A stretch of 48,909 bases of DNA, taken from positions 1 to 48,909 of the forward strand of contig CACXCG010000041.1 in NCBI GenBank assembly GCA_902766125.1, in the 5' to 3' direction. Shown here piece by piece: positions 32,764 to 41,403 of the stretch (positions are counted from its first letter, which is position 1; every line of letters starts with the position of its first letter). Source of the DNA: an uncultured Spirochaetaceae bacterium. Lineage in GTDB: Bacteria; Spirochaetota; Spirochaetia; Treponematales; Treponemataceae. The notes below the pieces were generated by a model. That model was not told the origin of the DNA. It searched no databases and saw only the letters and a program-made list of their open reading frames with translations. The position numbers and the translations under genes were made by a program.

Positions 32764-35172
32764 TTATGAACGCACAACCTTTGTCGTAAAGGCAACTTTC
32801 ATTTCGTTACCCATGACATCAGTTATTATCAGTGCACCCTTTCCCGTTTTACCGGTAGACTTAACATACGTACCTGCCATTCCGCCCTTAAGCGAAACAA
32901 GCGACGGTCCAATAAGTTCAAGTGCTCCTTCTGTACGAAGCGAAACTGCTTCCTGATAGTACGGATTTACGTTTCCGTTTTCATCAACTGCTTTTAAATG
33001 CACAGCTGCAACATCATACGAATTTGATTCAACAAGCTGAGTTCTTGTTGTTTCTGCACTGATATGCACAGGCTTTCCGGGACTCTTGATTACCGTCTTT
33101 ACCAGCTTACCGTTACGATATGCTTCAAAGCGGTAGGTAATAGTCTGTCCGCCCCAGTTACCAATGTACTTACCGTACAGTGCAGTTACTGATTCGCGGT
33201 TTACGGTTCCGTTTATAAACAGAGGAAGTGCCTTCATCTTTACTTTAAGCGGAAGATATTTTTCTCCGTACTTAGAAATTGCATGCAGAAGCATTTTTAT
33301 TGTTTCTGCTTTTTCCGCAGGATAATGATCTTCGTTTACCAGACGGCTTCCAATATAATCATCAACAGGAATCGGTCCGTGAGCAAGATGTTTATACGGA
33401 GAATTTTCGCGTGTATACTCTTTGATGAAAACAGTATTTACAAACATGCGTACACAGTCTGCATTCGTAAACATCCATACGTCACCTTTAGCTCCGCCGG
33501 GATATTCACCAATATCCATTGAAGAACTTACTTCAAGCACATCGCCGACAACTTCCGGTTCACCCTGACTCTTATACACTGCAGCAGCCAGTTTAGGATT
33601 GCGGAACATATCCATTACACCGTGGTAACAGATCATATCGCCGGAACCAAAATCTTTGTGCGTGTTGTAGTCAAAGGCACACCATCCGCTTGCACCCGCA
33701 AGATCGTCGTATGCAGCAACCGTATCAAGCACTTTTGCGTGACGTTCTGCATGCTGTGTGCGGTGAGACTCGCAGTCAAAAGCTTTTGTGGGGAACATGT
33801 GTCCGTTGTATTCGGTAACCATGTAGCCCTTCTTTGTTTTGGTAACCTTTTCTTTGTGTTCTACACCTTCGTTGTCGCCCGTGTGAGAAAAATCGTTGTA
33901 GGTGTACACATCTTCAAACAGATTGCTGTTTTTAATGCAGCGTACACCGCCGGTTACGCGCGTGTCATCCAGTTCGCGACAGGCAGCATTTGTTTTTTCG
34001 TACAGTGCGTCATTGTCGGGACTTTCGTTAATGCGGACTCCCCACAGGAAAATAGACGGATGGTTACGATACTGCAGAACCATTTCGCGTACGTTTTCAA
34101 CTGCCTGTTTCTGCCACTGCTCACCGCCAATATGCTGCCAGCCGGGAATTTCGGTAAACACTAAAAGACCAATCTCGTCACAGCGGTCAATAAAATACTG
34201 ACTCTGCGGATAATGAGACGTGCGGACTTCGTTAAGGCCCAGTTCAAACTTAAGTATGTCAGCATCTTCGCGCTGCATGTTTTTAGGCATTGCATAACCG
34301 ACATACGGATAGCTCTGATGACGGTTTAATCCGCGCAGTTTCAGTTTCTTTCCGTTAAGATAAAAACCGGTTTCATCAAAACGAATGTCTCTGAATCCAA
34401 AGCGCACCGTGTGAGTGTCAACCACTTTGTTCTTTTCGTTGCGAAGTTCTGTGGTAAGCACATACAGTGAAGGATTATCAACATCCCACTGAACAACGGG
34501 AGCGGCATCTGCTGCAGTCAGTGTTTTCTTTGCAGTAATACCGGTTGCAATTTCTGCACTGGGACCTTCCTTTTCTTCTGATACATGCACAATCTTTTGA
34601 GTAAGGCTGTATCCTGAAGGAATGTCATCGGTGTTAAGCGTTACTTCAGAAGTAAAATGATTACCGTTTGTCTTGACGAACACATCATCAATGTACACTG
34701 GATTTTTTATGGTAAGGTATACATCACGATAGATTCCGCCGTAAGTCATGTAATCAACAACATATCCAAAAGGAGGAACATCAAGCGATTCACGGCTGTC
34801 AAGCTTTACGACAAGCACATTGTTTTTCTTACCCTTTGCAAGATGAGCAGTAAGGTCAACCGTAAATGCAGTGTAACCGCTGTTGTGTATGGCAAGAGAC
34901 TTTCCGTTAAAGAACACTTCTGCCTGATGTGCAGCACCTTCAAGGGTAAGCAGCACTTTCTTTCCCGCCCACGCAGCCTGTGTTGCAAACGTAGTACGGT
35001 ATGCACTTACCTTCTGATACATGTCTACGCTGAATGCGTTAAACGGTGTAACGGCAACAGTGTGCGGAAGACGCACTTTTTCTACAGGACCTTTGAATGT
35101 CGCAGTAAGCATTGCTTTGTCAAATTTAGGACTGTACTGCCATCCGTCGTTTAAATAAATCACATCTTTCAT
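32764..35172 (-). CDS. GH2 glycoside hydrolase, beta-galactosidase-like
   Basis: The 802-residue enzyme has the GH2 order: a jelly-roll at about 1-165 (VRLPHTVAV, GAAHQAEVFFNG), an immunoglobulin-like domain, then the barrel with RGLNRHQSYPYVG and EVRTSHYPQSQYFIDRCDE. The acid/base is Glu383 in GVRINES and the nucleophile is Glu454 in MVTEYNGH. A C-terminal beta domain follows. There is no signal peptide. Beta-galactosidase or beta-glucuronidase-like action is possible; the substrate cannot be fixed from sequence alone. The start at 35172 has GAGG upstream and lies 7 bases after the gltX stop, so it is probably transcribed with gltX. Confidence 0.88.
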   Translation of the reverse strand: MKDVIYLNDGWQYSPKFDKAMLTATFKGPVEKVRLPHTVAVTPFNAFSVDMYQKVSAYRTTFATQAAWAGKKVLLTLEGAAHQAEVFFNGKSLAIHNSGYTAFTVDLTAHLAKGKKNNVLVVKLDSRESLDVPPFGYVVDYMTYGGIYRDVYLTIKNPVYIDDVFVKTNGNHFTSEVTLNTDDIPSGYSLTQKIVHVSEEKEGPSAEIATGITAKKTLTAADAAPVVQWDVDNPSLYVLTTELRNEKNKVVDTHTVRFGFRDIRFDETGFYLNGKKLKLRGLNRHQSYPYVGYAMPKNMQREDADILKFELGLNEVRTSHYPQSQYFIDRCDEIGLLVFTEIPGWQHIGGEQWQKQAVENVREMVLQYRNHPSIFLWGVRINESPDNDALYEKTNAACRELDDTRVTGGVRCIKNSNLFEDVYTYNDFSHTGDNEGVEHKEKVTKTKKGYMVTEYNGHMFPTKAFDCESHRTQHAERHAKVLDTVAAYDDLAGASGWCAFDYNTHKDFGSGDMICYHGVMDMFRNPKLAAAVYKSQGEPEVVGDVLEVSSSMDIGEYPGGAKGDVWMFTNADCVRMFVNTVFIKEYTRENSPYKHLAHGPIPVDDYIGSRLVNEDHYPAEKAETIKMLLHAISKYGEKYLPLKVKMKALPLFINGTVNRESVTALYGKYIGNWGGQTITYRFEAYRNGKLVKTVIKSPGKPVHISAETTRTQLVESNSYDVAAVHLKAVDENGNVNPYYQEAVSLRTEGALELIGPSLVSLKGGMAGTYVKSTGKTGKGALIITDVMGNEMKVAFTTKVVRS

Positions 35173-35179
35173 GCGTACC

Positions 35180-36751
35180 TCAGAATGTTGCAAGCGTGCG
35201 CTCAATGCGTGCAAGAGACTTTTCTTTTCCTAAAATCTGAATGCTTCCGATAAGCGGCGGTGAAATACGGCTTCCCGTAACAGCAAGACGAACCGGCATC
35301 ATAAAGTCACCCAGTTTGATTCCCATGCGTTCTGCTTCTGCTTTTGCAAATGCTTCGGCATCATCATGTCCCTTTGCAAACACAACATCAACAAAACCTT
35401 TTGCAGCTTCAAGAACTTCTTTTGTCTTTGCTTCATCCAGTTTTTTAGGAATGATATTTTCTTTTGCAGGAACAGCGGGTTCGGTAAACAGGAAGTGTAC
35501 CATTTCTGCAGCATCTGTCAGGAACTTAAGGCGTTCTTTGATAAGCGGCATAAGCTGCATGAGCGCAGACTTAACAGCTTCGCTTGACATGTTCATGCTC
35601 TTGTCTACGCAGTACGGCTGTCCGTCGTCTCCCAGTGCAACACCACTGAACTCAGGACCGACATTCGGTTTAGGCTGAGGATTTTCAGGATTGATTTCAA
35701 GCGTTGCATCTCCTGTTCCGGTAATAAACGGAAGTGTCCACTTGTACAGTTCTTCATCGCTCATTGCACGGATATACTGACCGTTGTACCATTCCAGTTT
35801 TTTGTAATCGAAAACAGCAGGTGCTTTGTTCAGGTGTTCAAGGCGGAATGTTTTGCCCAGTTCTTCGAGGGTATACATATCCTTTCCTTCTTCGTAAGAA
35901 CAGCCCAAAAGTGCAACATAGTTTACGATTGCCTGAGGAAGATATCCGCGTGCACGGAATTCATTCAGACTGGTAGAACCATGACGCTTAGAAAGTTTTT
36001 TTCCGTCAGAACCGTTTACCATAGGAAGGTGACAGAACTCGGGGTGTTCCCATCCAAACGCGCGGTACATCTGAACATGTAACGGTGTAGAAGGAATCCA
36101 TTCCTGAGCGCGCATAACATGACTGATTTTCATCATGTGATCATCAACAATGTTTGCAAGGTGATATGTCGGAAATCCGTCACTCTTTAACAAAACCGGA
36201 TCCGGACTGATGTCTTCATTTTTCCAGATGATATCACCCAGAAGATGATCAGTGAATTTTGTTTCACCTTCAAGCGGCACCTTAAGACGAATAACATAGG
36301 GTTTACCGGCATCAAGATTTGCCTTTACTTCTTCAGGCGTAAGATGGCGGCAGTTGCGGTCGTATCCCGGCGGCAGTTTGTTTTCTGTCTGAATCTTACG
36401 GATGCGTTCAAGCCGTTCTGCATCACAGAAACAGTAATAGGCCTCACCCTTCTGAACCAGCTCTTCTGCATATTTTTTGTACAGTTCAAAACGCTCGCTC
36501 TGAACGTAGGGACCGTAGTCTCCGCCCTTAGAGCCGCCTTCATCCCAGTCTATACCAAGCCATGCCATGGTATCGTACAGATTCTGCACGTATTTTTCGT
36601 CGTAACGCGTACGGTCTGTATCTTCCAGACGCAGGATAAATTTTCCGCCCATAGAGCGTGCAAACAGATAATTAAACAGTGCAGTACGCACACCGCCAAT
36701 ATGCTGCATTCCCGTGGGAGAAGGAGCATATCTGACTCTAACTTCACTCAT
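35180..36751 (-). CDS. gltX: Glutamyl-tRNA synthetase
   Basis: The 523-residue enzyme charges glutamate onto tRNA-Glu. The class I marks are PSPTGMQHIGG (HIGH form) at about residues 9-19 and KLSKRHG (KMSKS form). The anticodon-binding C-terminal domain is present and length is normal. AGAGG lies before the ATG. Whether it also charges tRNA-Gln cannot be told here; no gatCAB genes are in the window. A GH2 glycosidase gene follows directly on the same strand. Confidence 0.96.
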   Translation of the reverse strand: MSEVRVRYAPSPTGMQHIGGVRTALFNYLFARSMGGKFILRLEDTDRTRYDEKYVQNLYDTMAWLGIDWDEGGSKGGDYGPYVQSERFELYKKYAEELVQKGEAYYCFCDAERLERIRKIQTENKLPPGYDRNCRHLTPEEVKANLDAGKPYVIRLKVPLEGETKFTDHLLGDIIWKNEDISPDPVLLKSDGFPTYHLANIVDDHMMKISHVMRAQEWIPSTPLHVQMYRAFGWEHPEFCHLPMVNGSDGKKLSKRHGSTSLNEFRARGYLPQAIVNYVALLGCSYEEGKDMYTLEELGKTFRLEHLNKAPAVFDYKKLEWYNGQYIRAMSDEELYKWTLPFITGTGDATLEINPENPQPKPNVGPEFSGVALGDDGQPYCVDKSMNMSSEAVKSALMQLMPLIKERLKFLTDAAEMVHFLFTEPAVPAKENIIPKKLDEAKTKEVLEAAKGFVDVVFAKGHDDAEAFAKAEAERMGIKLGDFMMPVRLAVTGSRISPPLIGSIQILGKEKSLARIERTLATF

Positions 36752-36782
36752 ACTATAACCTCTAAAATGATTTTCGTCCGAT

Positions 36783-36811
36783 ATTATATAGATAAGACTG
36801 TTTTTTTACAA
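36783..36811 (-). promoter_or_regulatory. Promoter of the gltX-GH2 unit
   Basis: Reading leftward, TTGTAA at 36811-36806, 17 bases and TATAAT at 36788-36783 make a good housekeeping promoter with a leader of about 25 bases. Confidence 0.7.
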
Positions 36812-36833
36812 TAGAAGGGTGGGTTTGCCGTCC

Positions 36834-38282
36834 CTAGTACCCCATGGAACGCAGGGTTCTGCTGTCCCGCTGAAGAACTGAACTTTGCGGATAGTTTGCA
36901 AGGCCTTCGTCAAGGATGCGGCGGGCTTCGGTGTACTTGCCGGAATTTGCGGTTGTTGCAAACGTGTTGTGCACCTGTACAGCATAGTTATCAAGACAGC
37001 TCTGACGAGAACGGGTAATGGCAGCGTTTTTAGGGAGTGCTTTCAATGCCTGGTCTGCAGCAGAAACTGCGGCTAAATATCCGTCTGTTTTTGATACTGC
37101 ATTTATTTTATGAAGCCAGCTGTATTCCAGAAGATATTTAATTCTGTCGGCGGCGACTTTTTCTGAAGCAAGGGGATTTGTTTTTACTTCATTCAAAAAT
37201 GCAATTGCCTGATCCGGTTCAACTGCATACACGGTTGATTCTACATACTTAGTAAACACCAGCACTTCAATTTCACGACAGCGGGAAGGTGTTGCATAGG
37301 TTTTGTATTCAGCAAGAAAATCAGAAGCGTCCTTCCACTTTCCTGCATTCAGGTAATCTGCACACTGATTAAAAAGCGTATTGTCGTACACGCTCTGAAG
37401 TGTATCTGACCAGTAGCAGCTGTCTGTTTCCTTACACAGAATAAGCCAGTCCAAAGCGCGCACATAATTATTTTTTCGCTGATCGTTTACCGCATAGTTA
37501 TTGCAGGCTGTTAAAAATCCGTCCAAAGCTTCGTTCTGTTCTGCACGAGAGGCATTCTGTAAAAGCGAAACGCGTAAGAGCATCAGTTCAACAGAAGATG
37601 TAACGTCTCCCTGCTCTTTTGCAACAGAGGCACGGTTCTGTGCAATAAGTGACACCAGCATGGGAAGTGAACAGACGGTACACGAACGGTACACTTTTGC
37701 TTCAACAACTGCATAGCGGTTGGGATCTTCAGAAACATATTTACGCTCACCGGGATTGTAGCCGTACGGATTTGTTGTTTCAACCGTTACCCAGCTGCCG
37801 TTGATGTTAACCTGACAGAACGCATGACCTGTTGTTTTAAGCGGACGCACGGTAAGCCCTGCATCGGTTGCAAGGCATGCATACAGCACGCTTGAAGACA
37901 CACAGTTGTAGGTTCCGTTTTCAAACATGGTAACTATAGAAGACTGCGGTAACTGATAGCGGGAAAGCACCTGATCATACATGAGCGTAAGAACTGCTTC
38001 TGCACGAGTTGCACTGTCCATCTTCTGATACTGAGCAGAGCAGACTTTTTTAGAAAGACTGTCGTAACGCGAAAGCACATTTTGTGCCTGTGTACTCTGC
38101 ACGTCTACTCCCGAAAGAATGATTGCAGTTTCCATAAGACTGCGCGTAGAGGCGTCAGATGTTCCGTCACAGGGAAGCTGCGTAAGTTCAAGCGAAGGAA
38201 AATCATTTTGAGAATACAGGGACTGCATGCACATCGCAAGAGAAAGAACACAAATCCATATCCTCAAAAAGCGATTTTTCAT
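36834..38282 (-). CDS. Exported transglutaminase-like protein with helical repeats
   Basis: The 482-residue product has a signal sequence of about 24 residues. A transglutaminase-like (papain-type) core is seen: Cys127 in GTYNCVSSS, His153 in TGHAFCQV and Glu168 in VTVETTNPYG form a likely catalytic triad. In bacteria such domains often cut peptides rather than join them. The remainder (about 200-480) is helical with TPR-like character (repeated Ala, Leu and Tyr spacing such as YTEARRILDEGLANYPQ). A role in the periplasm is likely; the substrate is unknown. Its ATG overlaps the thioesterase stop as ATGA. Confidence 0.75.
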   Translation of the reverse strand: MKNRFLRIWICVLSLAMCMQSLYSQNDFPSLELTQLPCDGTSDASTRSLMETAIILSGVDVQSTQAQNVLSRYDSLSKKVCSAQYQKMDSATRAEAVLTLMYDQVLSRYQLPQSSIVTMFENGTYNCVSSSVLYACLATDAGLTVRPLKTTGHAFCQVNINGSWVTVETTNPYGYNPGERKYVSEDPNRYAVVEAKVYRSCTVCSLPMLVSLIAQNRASVAKEQGDVTSSVELMLLRVSLLQNASRAEQNEALDGFLTACNNYAVNDQRKNNYVRALDWLILCKETDSCYWSDTLQSVYDNTLFNQCADYLNAGKWKDASDFLAEYKTYATPSRCREIEVLVFTKYVESTVYAVEPDQAIAFLNEVKTNPLASEKVAADRIKYLLEYSWLHKINAVSKTDGYLAAVSAADQALKALPKNAAITRSRQSCLDNYAVQVHNTFATTANSGKYTEARRILDEGLANYPQSSVLQRDSRTLRSMGY

Positions 38283-38713
38283 TTCTTTGCAGCCTCTTCA
38301 TGCTGAATGCGGTCTTTATCCAGCACTTCAAACAGTTCGGGGTAATCCTTTTGCAAACGGACCGGTCTTCCTTCTCTGTTAAAGAAACAGTGTGAAGTTT
38401 CTCCGGTACAGACGGTCTGTCCGGTTTTTGCATTTTTCATGATATACCCGATGAACAGTTTTAATCCCGAACATTCCTTGATGTAAGCTTCAATAGAAAC
38501 GGTATCTGCAAAAGTGGTTGAATGCAGAAAGTGAGAGGAAACGGTAAGCACCGGAGATGCAAGTCCCATCTCTTCCATTTTATCAAATCCCCATCCGATC
38601 TGCGTCAAAAAAGAAACGCGGGCTTCTTCCATCCAGCGGATATAGTTTGAATGATGAGTAATTCCCATCTTATCTGTTTCATAATACTGTACTGTGTGAA
38701 TATGCGGTTCCAT
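38279..38713 (-). CDS. Acyl-CoA thioesterase, 4HBT/YbgC type
   Basis: The 144-residue protein is a hot-dog-fold thioesterase. The YbgC-type mark is seen near the start: VQYYETDKMGITHHSNYIRWMEEARV, split here over residues 8-33, with the catalytic Asp in ETDKMG and the HHSNY segment. It releases free acids from acyl-CoA; chain-length preference is unknown. In many bacteria this type lies beside tol-pal genes, but here it is joined to the transglutaminase-like gene. It is divergent from the short-chain dehydrogenase. Confidence 0.9.
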   Translation of the reverse strand: MEPHIHTVQYYETDKMGITHHSNYIRWMEEARVSFLTQIGWGFDKMEEMGLASPVLTVSSHFLHSTTFADTVSIEAYIKECSGLKLFIGYIMKNAKTGQTVCTGETSHCFFNREGRPVRLQKDYPELFEVLDKDRIQHEEAAKK

Positions 38714-38719
38714 ACGTTT

Positions 38720-38749
38720 AGGATAGCATATTGCCGTTTTTTTTGTAAA
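38720..38749 (-). promoter_or_regulatory. Promoter of the thioesterase unit, leaderless arrangement
   Basis: Reading leftward, TTTACA at 38749-38744, 18 bases and TATCCT at 38725-38720 are seen; the -10 ends 6 bases before the ATG. It overlaps the opposing promoter of the dehydrogenase gene. Confidence 0.5.
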
Positions 38750-38759
38750 TAGTTATACT
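38731..38759 (+). promoter_or_regulatory. Promoter of the short-chain dehydrogenase, leaderless arrangement
   Basis: TTGCCG at 38731-38736 and TATACT at 38754-38759 are 17 bases apart; the ATG follows after 6 bases with no ribosome binding site. Confidence 0.75.
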
Positions 38760-38765
38760 CAGAGC

Positions 38766-39542
38766 ATGGAAAATGCAGTTCTGATTACGGGTGCAACGAG
38801 CGGTTTTGGAAGAGAGTTTGCAAACCTGTACGCAAAAGACAAACACAATCTGGTACTGGTTGCACGCAGCAATGACACTCTCATGCAGATAAAGCAGGAT
38901 CTTGAAGCTGAATACGGCATCACGGTGCATGTATACGCAAAAGATCTTTCTGTTTCCGGCGCAGCACAAAGCGTTTTTGATTTTACCCGGCAGCACGATA
39001 TTACCGTTACCACACTCGTAAACAATGCGGGCTATGGTGACTGGTGTGATTTTGTCAGTGCAGACATGGCAAAACTTACGTCGATGATTCAGCTGAATAT
39101 TACAGCGCTGTTTGAACTGTGCAAACTGTATGCTCCCGTCATGAAAGAAAACCACAGCGGTTCCATTCTGAATGTTGCATCAATTGCAGCCTTCAGTGCA
39201 GGTCCCATGATGGCAACCTATTACGCAACAAAAGCATTTGTCCTTTCACTTTCAGAATCTCTTGCTCTGGAATTAAAACCATACGGCATAAAAGTAAGCG
39301 TCCTGTGCCCCGGACCTTCCAACACAGGCTTTGTACAAAAAGCAGCAATCTCATCTGCATCGTTTGCAAAATCATTCTCTCACATGAGTGCAAAAAAAGT
39401 TGCAGTGTACGCATACAAAAAACATGCAACCGGAAAGATAATCATACTCCCGGGTCTGATTACCAAACTGACAGCGCTCGGCTTTAAACTGACACCCCGT
39501 GCCTTCAGCCGAAAAATTGTCATGCACGTACAGAAAAAATAG
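38766..39542 (+). CDS. Short-chain dehydrogenase/reductase
   Basis: The 258-residue protein is a classical SDR. TGATSGFG (residues 7-14) binds NAD(P), with Arg following VLVARS suggesting NADP preference. NNAGYGD is the structural motif, and Ser in NVASIA with YYATK gives the catalytic Ser-Tyr-Lys. Members close to this form (DltE or YqjQ-like) often act on fatty or keto-acyl substrates, but the substrate is unknown. It is convergent with the OmpA-like gene and divergent from a thioesterase, so a link to acyl metabolism is possible though unproven. Confidence 0.9.
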   Translation: MENAVLITGATSGFGREFANLYAKDKHNLVLVARSNDTLMQIKQDLEAEYGITVHVYAKDLSVSGAAQSVFDFTRQHDITVTTLVNNAGYGDWCDFVSADMAKLTSMIQLNITALFELCKLYAPVMKENHSGSILNVASIAAFSAGPMMATYYATKAFVLSLSESLALELKPYGIKVSVLCPGPSNTGFVQKAAISSASFAKSFSHMSAKKVAVYAYKKHATGKIIILPGLITKLTALGFKLTPRAFSRKIVMHVQKK

Positions 39543-39560
39543 CTTCCGTGTTCATCAGTC

Positions 39561-40871
39561 CTATTCAAGAATGGTAATCTCAACGCGGCGGTTCTGTGCC
39601 TTACCTTCAGGAGTGCTGTTGTCTGCAACCGGTTTAGTTCCGCCGCTACCCTTACAGATAAATCTGTCCTGTGCAATTCCGCGTGCAACAAGTGCTTTTA
39701 CAATTGCATGTGCACGTTCCAGAGAAAGTGTCTGTTCTCCGGAGGGATTTCCGGTTGATGCAGTGTGTCCTTCTACCATAAAGAATGAATCAGGCACTTC
39801 TTTTAGGATTGCCGCAATATCGTCAAGACGTTCTGCCTCTTCGGGAAGCAGTTCTGCACTGTCAGGCTTAAAGCGAAGGTTCTGCATGGTAAGCATAAGC
39901 CCCGCAGCAGTTTCACTTACGCCAATACCCTTGCGTCCGGTAACCGACACCGGTTTTCTTGTGCTGCCACCAGAACTACCTGTACCTCCAGAAGAGCCGC
40001 CCTTACCTCCGGAAGTGCCGCCTGAAGTAACCCAACCGGAAACAAACTGTTCCGCTTCTGACGCAGAAAGAATTCCGGTACGCTGTAATGCAGGAAACAC
40101 TTTGCTTCTGTCTATTACCGGAGGATATTTTGTAAACAGAGAAATGGTTCCCTTAAGGCGAACGGTGCGTCCGTCTGCATAGGTAAACTGTTCGTCTGTT
40201 CTGTCGCGTACCACAAGTGCAGTTCCGGTTGCCTTGCTTACATGCATAGTCGCTTCGTGAGAACCCGCTGCTTTTACTAAATCAGGATCTCCGTTTTCGT
40301 CATACACGCCGTTTCCGTAACGGGTAGCCCACCGTGCAGAAATGACATACACTTCTTCACCGCTTTCGGTAACTGCATCGCCGGTATACGTATATTCAAC
40401 ATACAGCGGAAGAATGGTAAAGATTCCTTTTTCAAGCGGATCAACTGCACGCTCAGCTTCTGCATGCCAGGATTCGCCTATCCGTACCTTTTGAGAAGTA
40501 AAGGCAGGAAAACTTCTGAAAGTAGGATAACCGTTGTCGCAAATCATGCACAGATCACCGTCTTCATCAATCGTAAACTGAGCTGGAATTGAATCGTTAA
40601 TGCCGCTGTTAACTTTCTGCGCATTATGCTTTGTCTGCTGAAGGACATAAAAACTTCCGTCGTAGAAAGTGCCGGTATTGGTAATAAAAGAACGCACTTC
40701 ACGGCTGACAAGTCCCGTATACTTACCGTTGTCATACCGCAGCAGATCTGTCCTCTCTACCAGCTGATAGTTGCGGGTTCCACGGTAAGCAAGTTCTGCA
40801 ACTCCTGTCTGCTGAGAAAAAGCGGCACTCAGGGCAAGACCAGCTGCTAAAACGGCAAATATTTTCTTCAT
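39561..40871 (-). CDS. OmpA-family protein
   Basis: The 436-residue product has a signal sequence ending near SAAFSQ, a large beta-rich domain (about 20-280), a Gly/Ser-rich linker (around 290-315) and a C-terminal OmpA peptidoglycan-binding domain. In the last part, FMVEGHTAS, LSLERAHAIVKALV, GSGGTKPVADN and NRRVEITI are the family marks. It should tie the cell envelope to peptidoglycan. This plan, with the OmpA domain after a beta domain of unknown type, is common in treponemes. GGAGG precedes the ATG. Confidence 0.88.
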   Translation of the reverse strand: MKKIFAVLAAGLALSAAFSQQTGVAELAYRGTRNYQLVERTDLLRYDNGKYTGLVSREVRSFITNTGTFYDGSFYVLQQTKHNAQKVNSGINDSIPAQFTIDEDGDLCMICDNGYPTFRSFPAFTSQKVRIGESWHAEAERAVDPLEKGIFTILPLYVEYTYTGDAVTESGEEVYVISARWATRYGNGVYDENGDPDLVKAAGSHEATMHVSKATGTALVVRDRTDEQFTYADGRTVRLKGTISLFTKYPPVIDRSKVFPALQRTGILSASEAEQFVSGWVTSGGTSGGKGGSSGGTGSSGGSTRKPVSVTGRKGIGVSETAAGLMLTMQNLRFKPDSAELLPEEAERLDDIAAILKEVPDSFFMVEGHTASTGNPSGEQTLSLERAHAIVKALVARGIAQDRFICKGSGGTKPVADNSTPEGKAQNRRVEITILE

Positions 40872-40898
40872 CGCGTTCCTCCATCACATTCAATAACA

Positions 40899-40927
40899 AT
40901 TATATCATACCAGTAGTTGCATACAAA
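40899..40927 (-). promoter_or_regulatory. Promoter of the OmpA-family gene
   Basis: Reading leftward, TTTGTA at 40927-40922, 17 bases and TATAAT at 40904-40899 are seen. Its -35 touches the -35 of the opposing Fur-operon promoter. Confidence 0.6.
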
Positions 40928-40945
40928 AGAAAATAATGCTACACT
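40917..40945 (+). promoter_or_regulatory. Promoter of the Fur-znuCB operon
   Basis: TTGCAT at 40917-40922 and TACACT at 40940-40945 are 17 bases apart. The expected transcript start is near 40952, at the edge of the Fur-type box. Confidence 0.75.
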
Positions 40946-40951
40946 CACATT

Positions 40952-40966
40952 TGAGAATCACTCTCA
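40952..40966. promoter_or_regulatory. Fur-type 7-1-7 operator box
   Basis: TGAGAAT-C-ACTCTCA differs by one base from the perfect TGAGAAT-N-ATTCTCA pattern bound by Fur-family proteins. It is flanked by further matching bases (TTTGAGA at 40950-40956 and TCTCAAA at 40962-40968). It covers the expected transcript start of the operon that encodes a Fur-family regulator, so self-repression is the natural reading. Confidence 0.75.
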
Positions 40967-40977
40967 AAAGTAAAACT

Positions 40978-41403
40978 ATGGCAAAAGAAATACAGTACAA
41001 CACCAAACATCACGAAGCGCTCATTGCATACCTTAAGACCATTCCCGGACAGCATGTTACCATAAATGACATCTGTGCACACTTTACCGGCGGAACACAA
41101 AAAATGGGAGTTGCAACCATTTACCGCCAGATGGAACGCCTGGTGCAGGAAGGGCTGGTGCAGAAATACATCATAGACGAAAAAAGCAGCGCCTGTTTTG
41201 AATACATCGGCGACAATTCATCAGCAGAAAAAAACTGCTTTCACTGCAAGTGCGAAGGCTGCGGTAAACTGATTCATCTTGCCTGCGAAGAAATAGAACA
41301 CATGCAGTCTCACTTCCTGAAGGATCACAACTTTACGCTGGATACCACACGCACTGTTTTTTACGGACTGTGTGCCGACTGCCGTAACGGAGGAAACGCA
41401 TAA
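40978..41403 (+). CDS. Fur-family metal regulator, probably zinc-responsive (Zur-like)
   Basis: The 141-residue protein has the Fur winged helix (ITINDI near 28, GVATIYRQMERLVQEGLV at about 44-61) and two Cys pairs for structural zinc, Cys92/Cys95 in KCEGC and Cys132/Cys135 in CADC. A Zur role is inferred from the operon with znuC and znuB. Iron or manganese sensing cannot be ruled out, because manganese/zinc ABC carriers are alike. The start at 40978 is chosen to leave the operator upstream. Its stop overlaps the znuC start as TAATG. Confidence 0.88.
   Translation: MAKEIQYNTKHHEALIAYLKTIPGQHVTINDICAHFTGGTQKMGVATIYRQMERLVQEGLVQKYIIDEKSSACFEYIGDNSSAEKNCFHCKCEGCGKLIHLACEEIEHMQSHFLKDHNFTLDTTRTVFYGLCADCRNGGNA

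Noticed and set aside
39950..40030. GGT/GGA-like repeated DNA in the OmpA-family gene
   Set aside because: It encodes a Gly/Ser linker between two domains and is not an independent repeat element.
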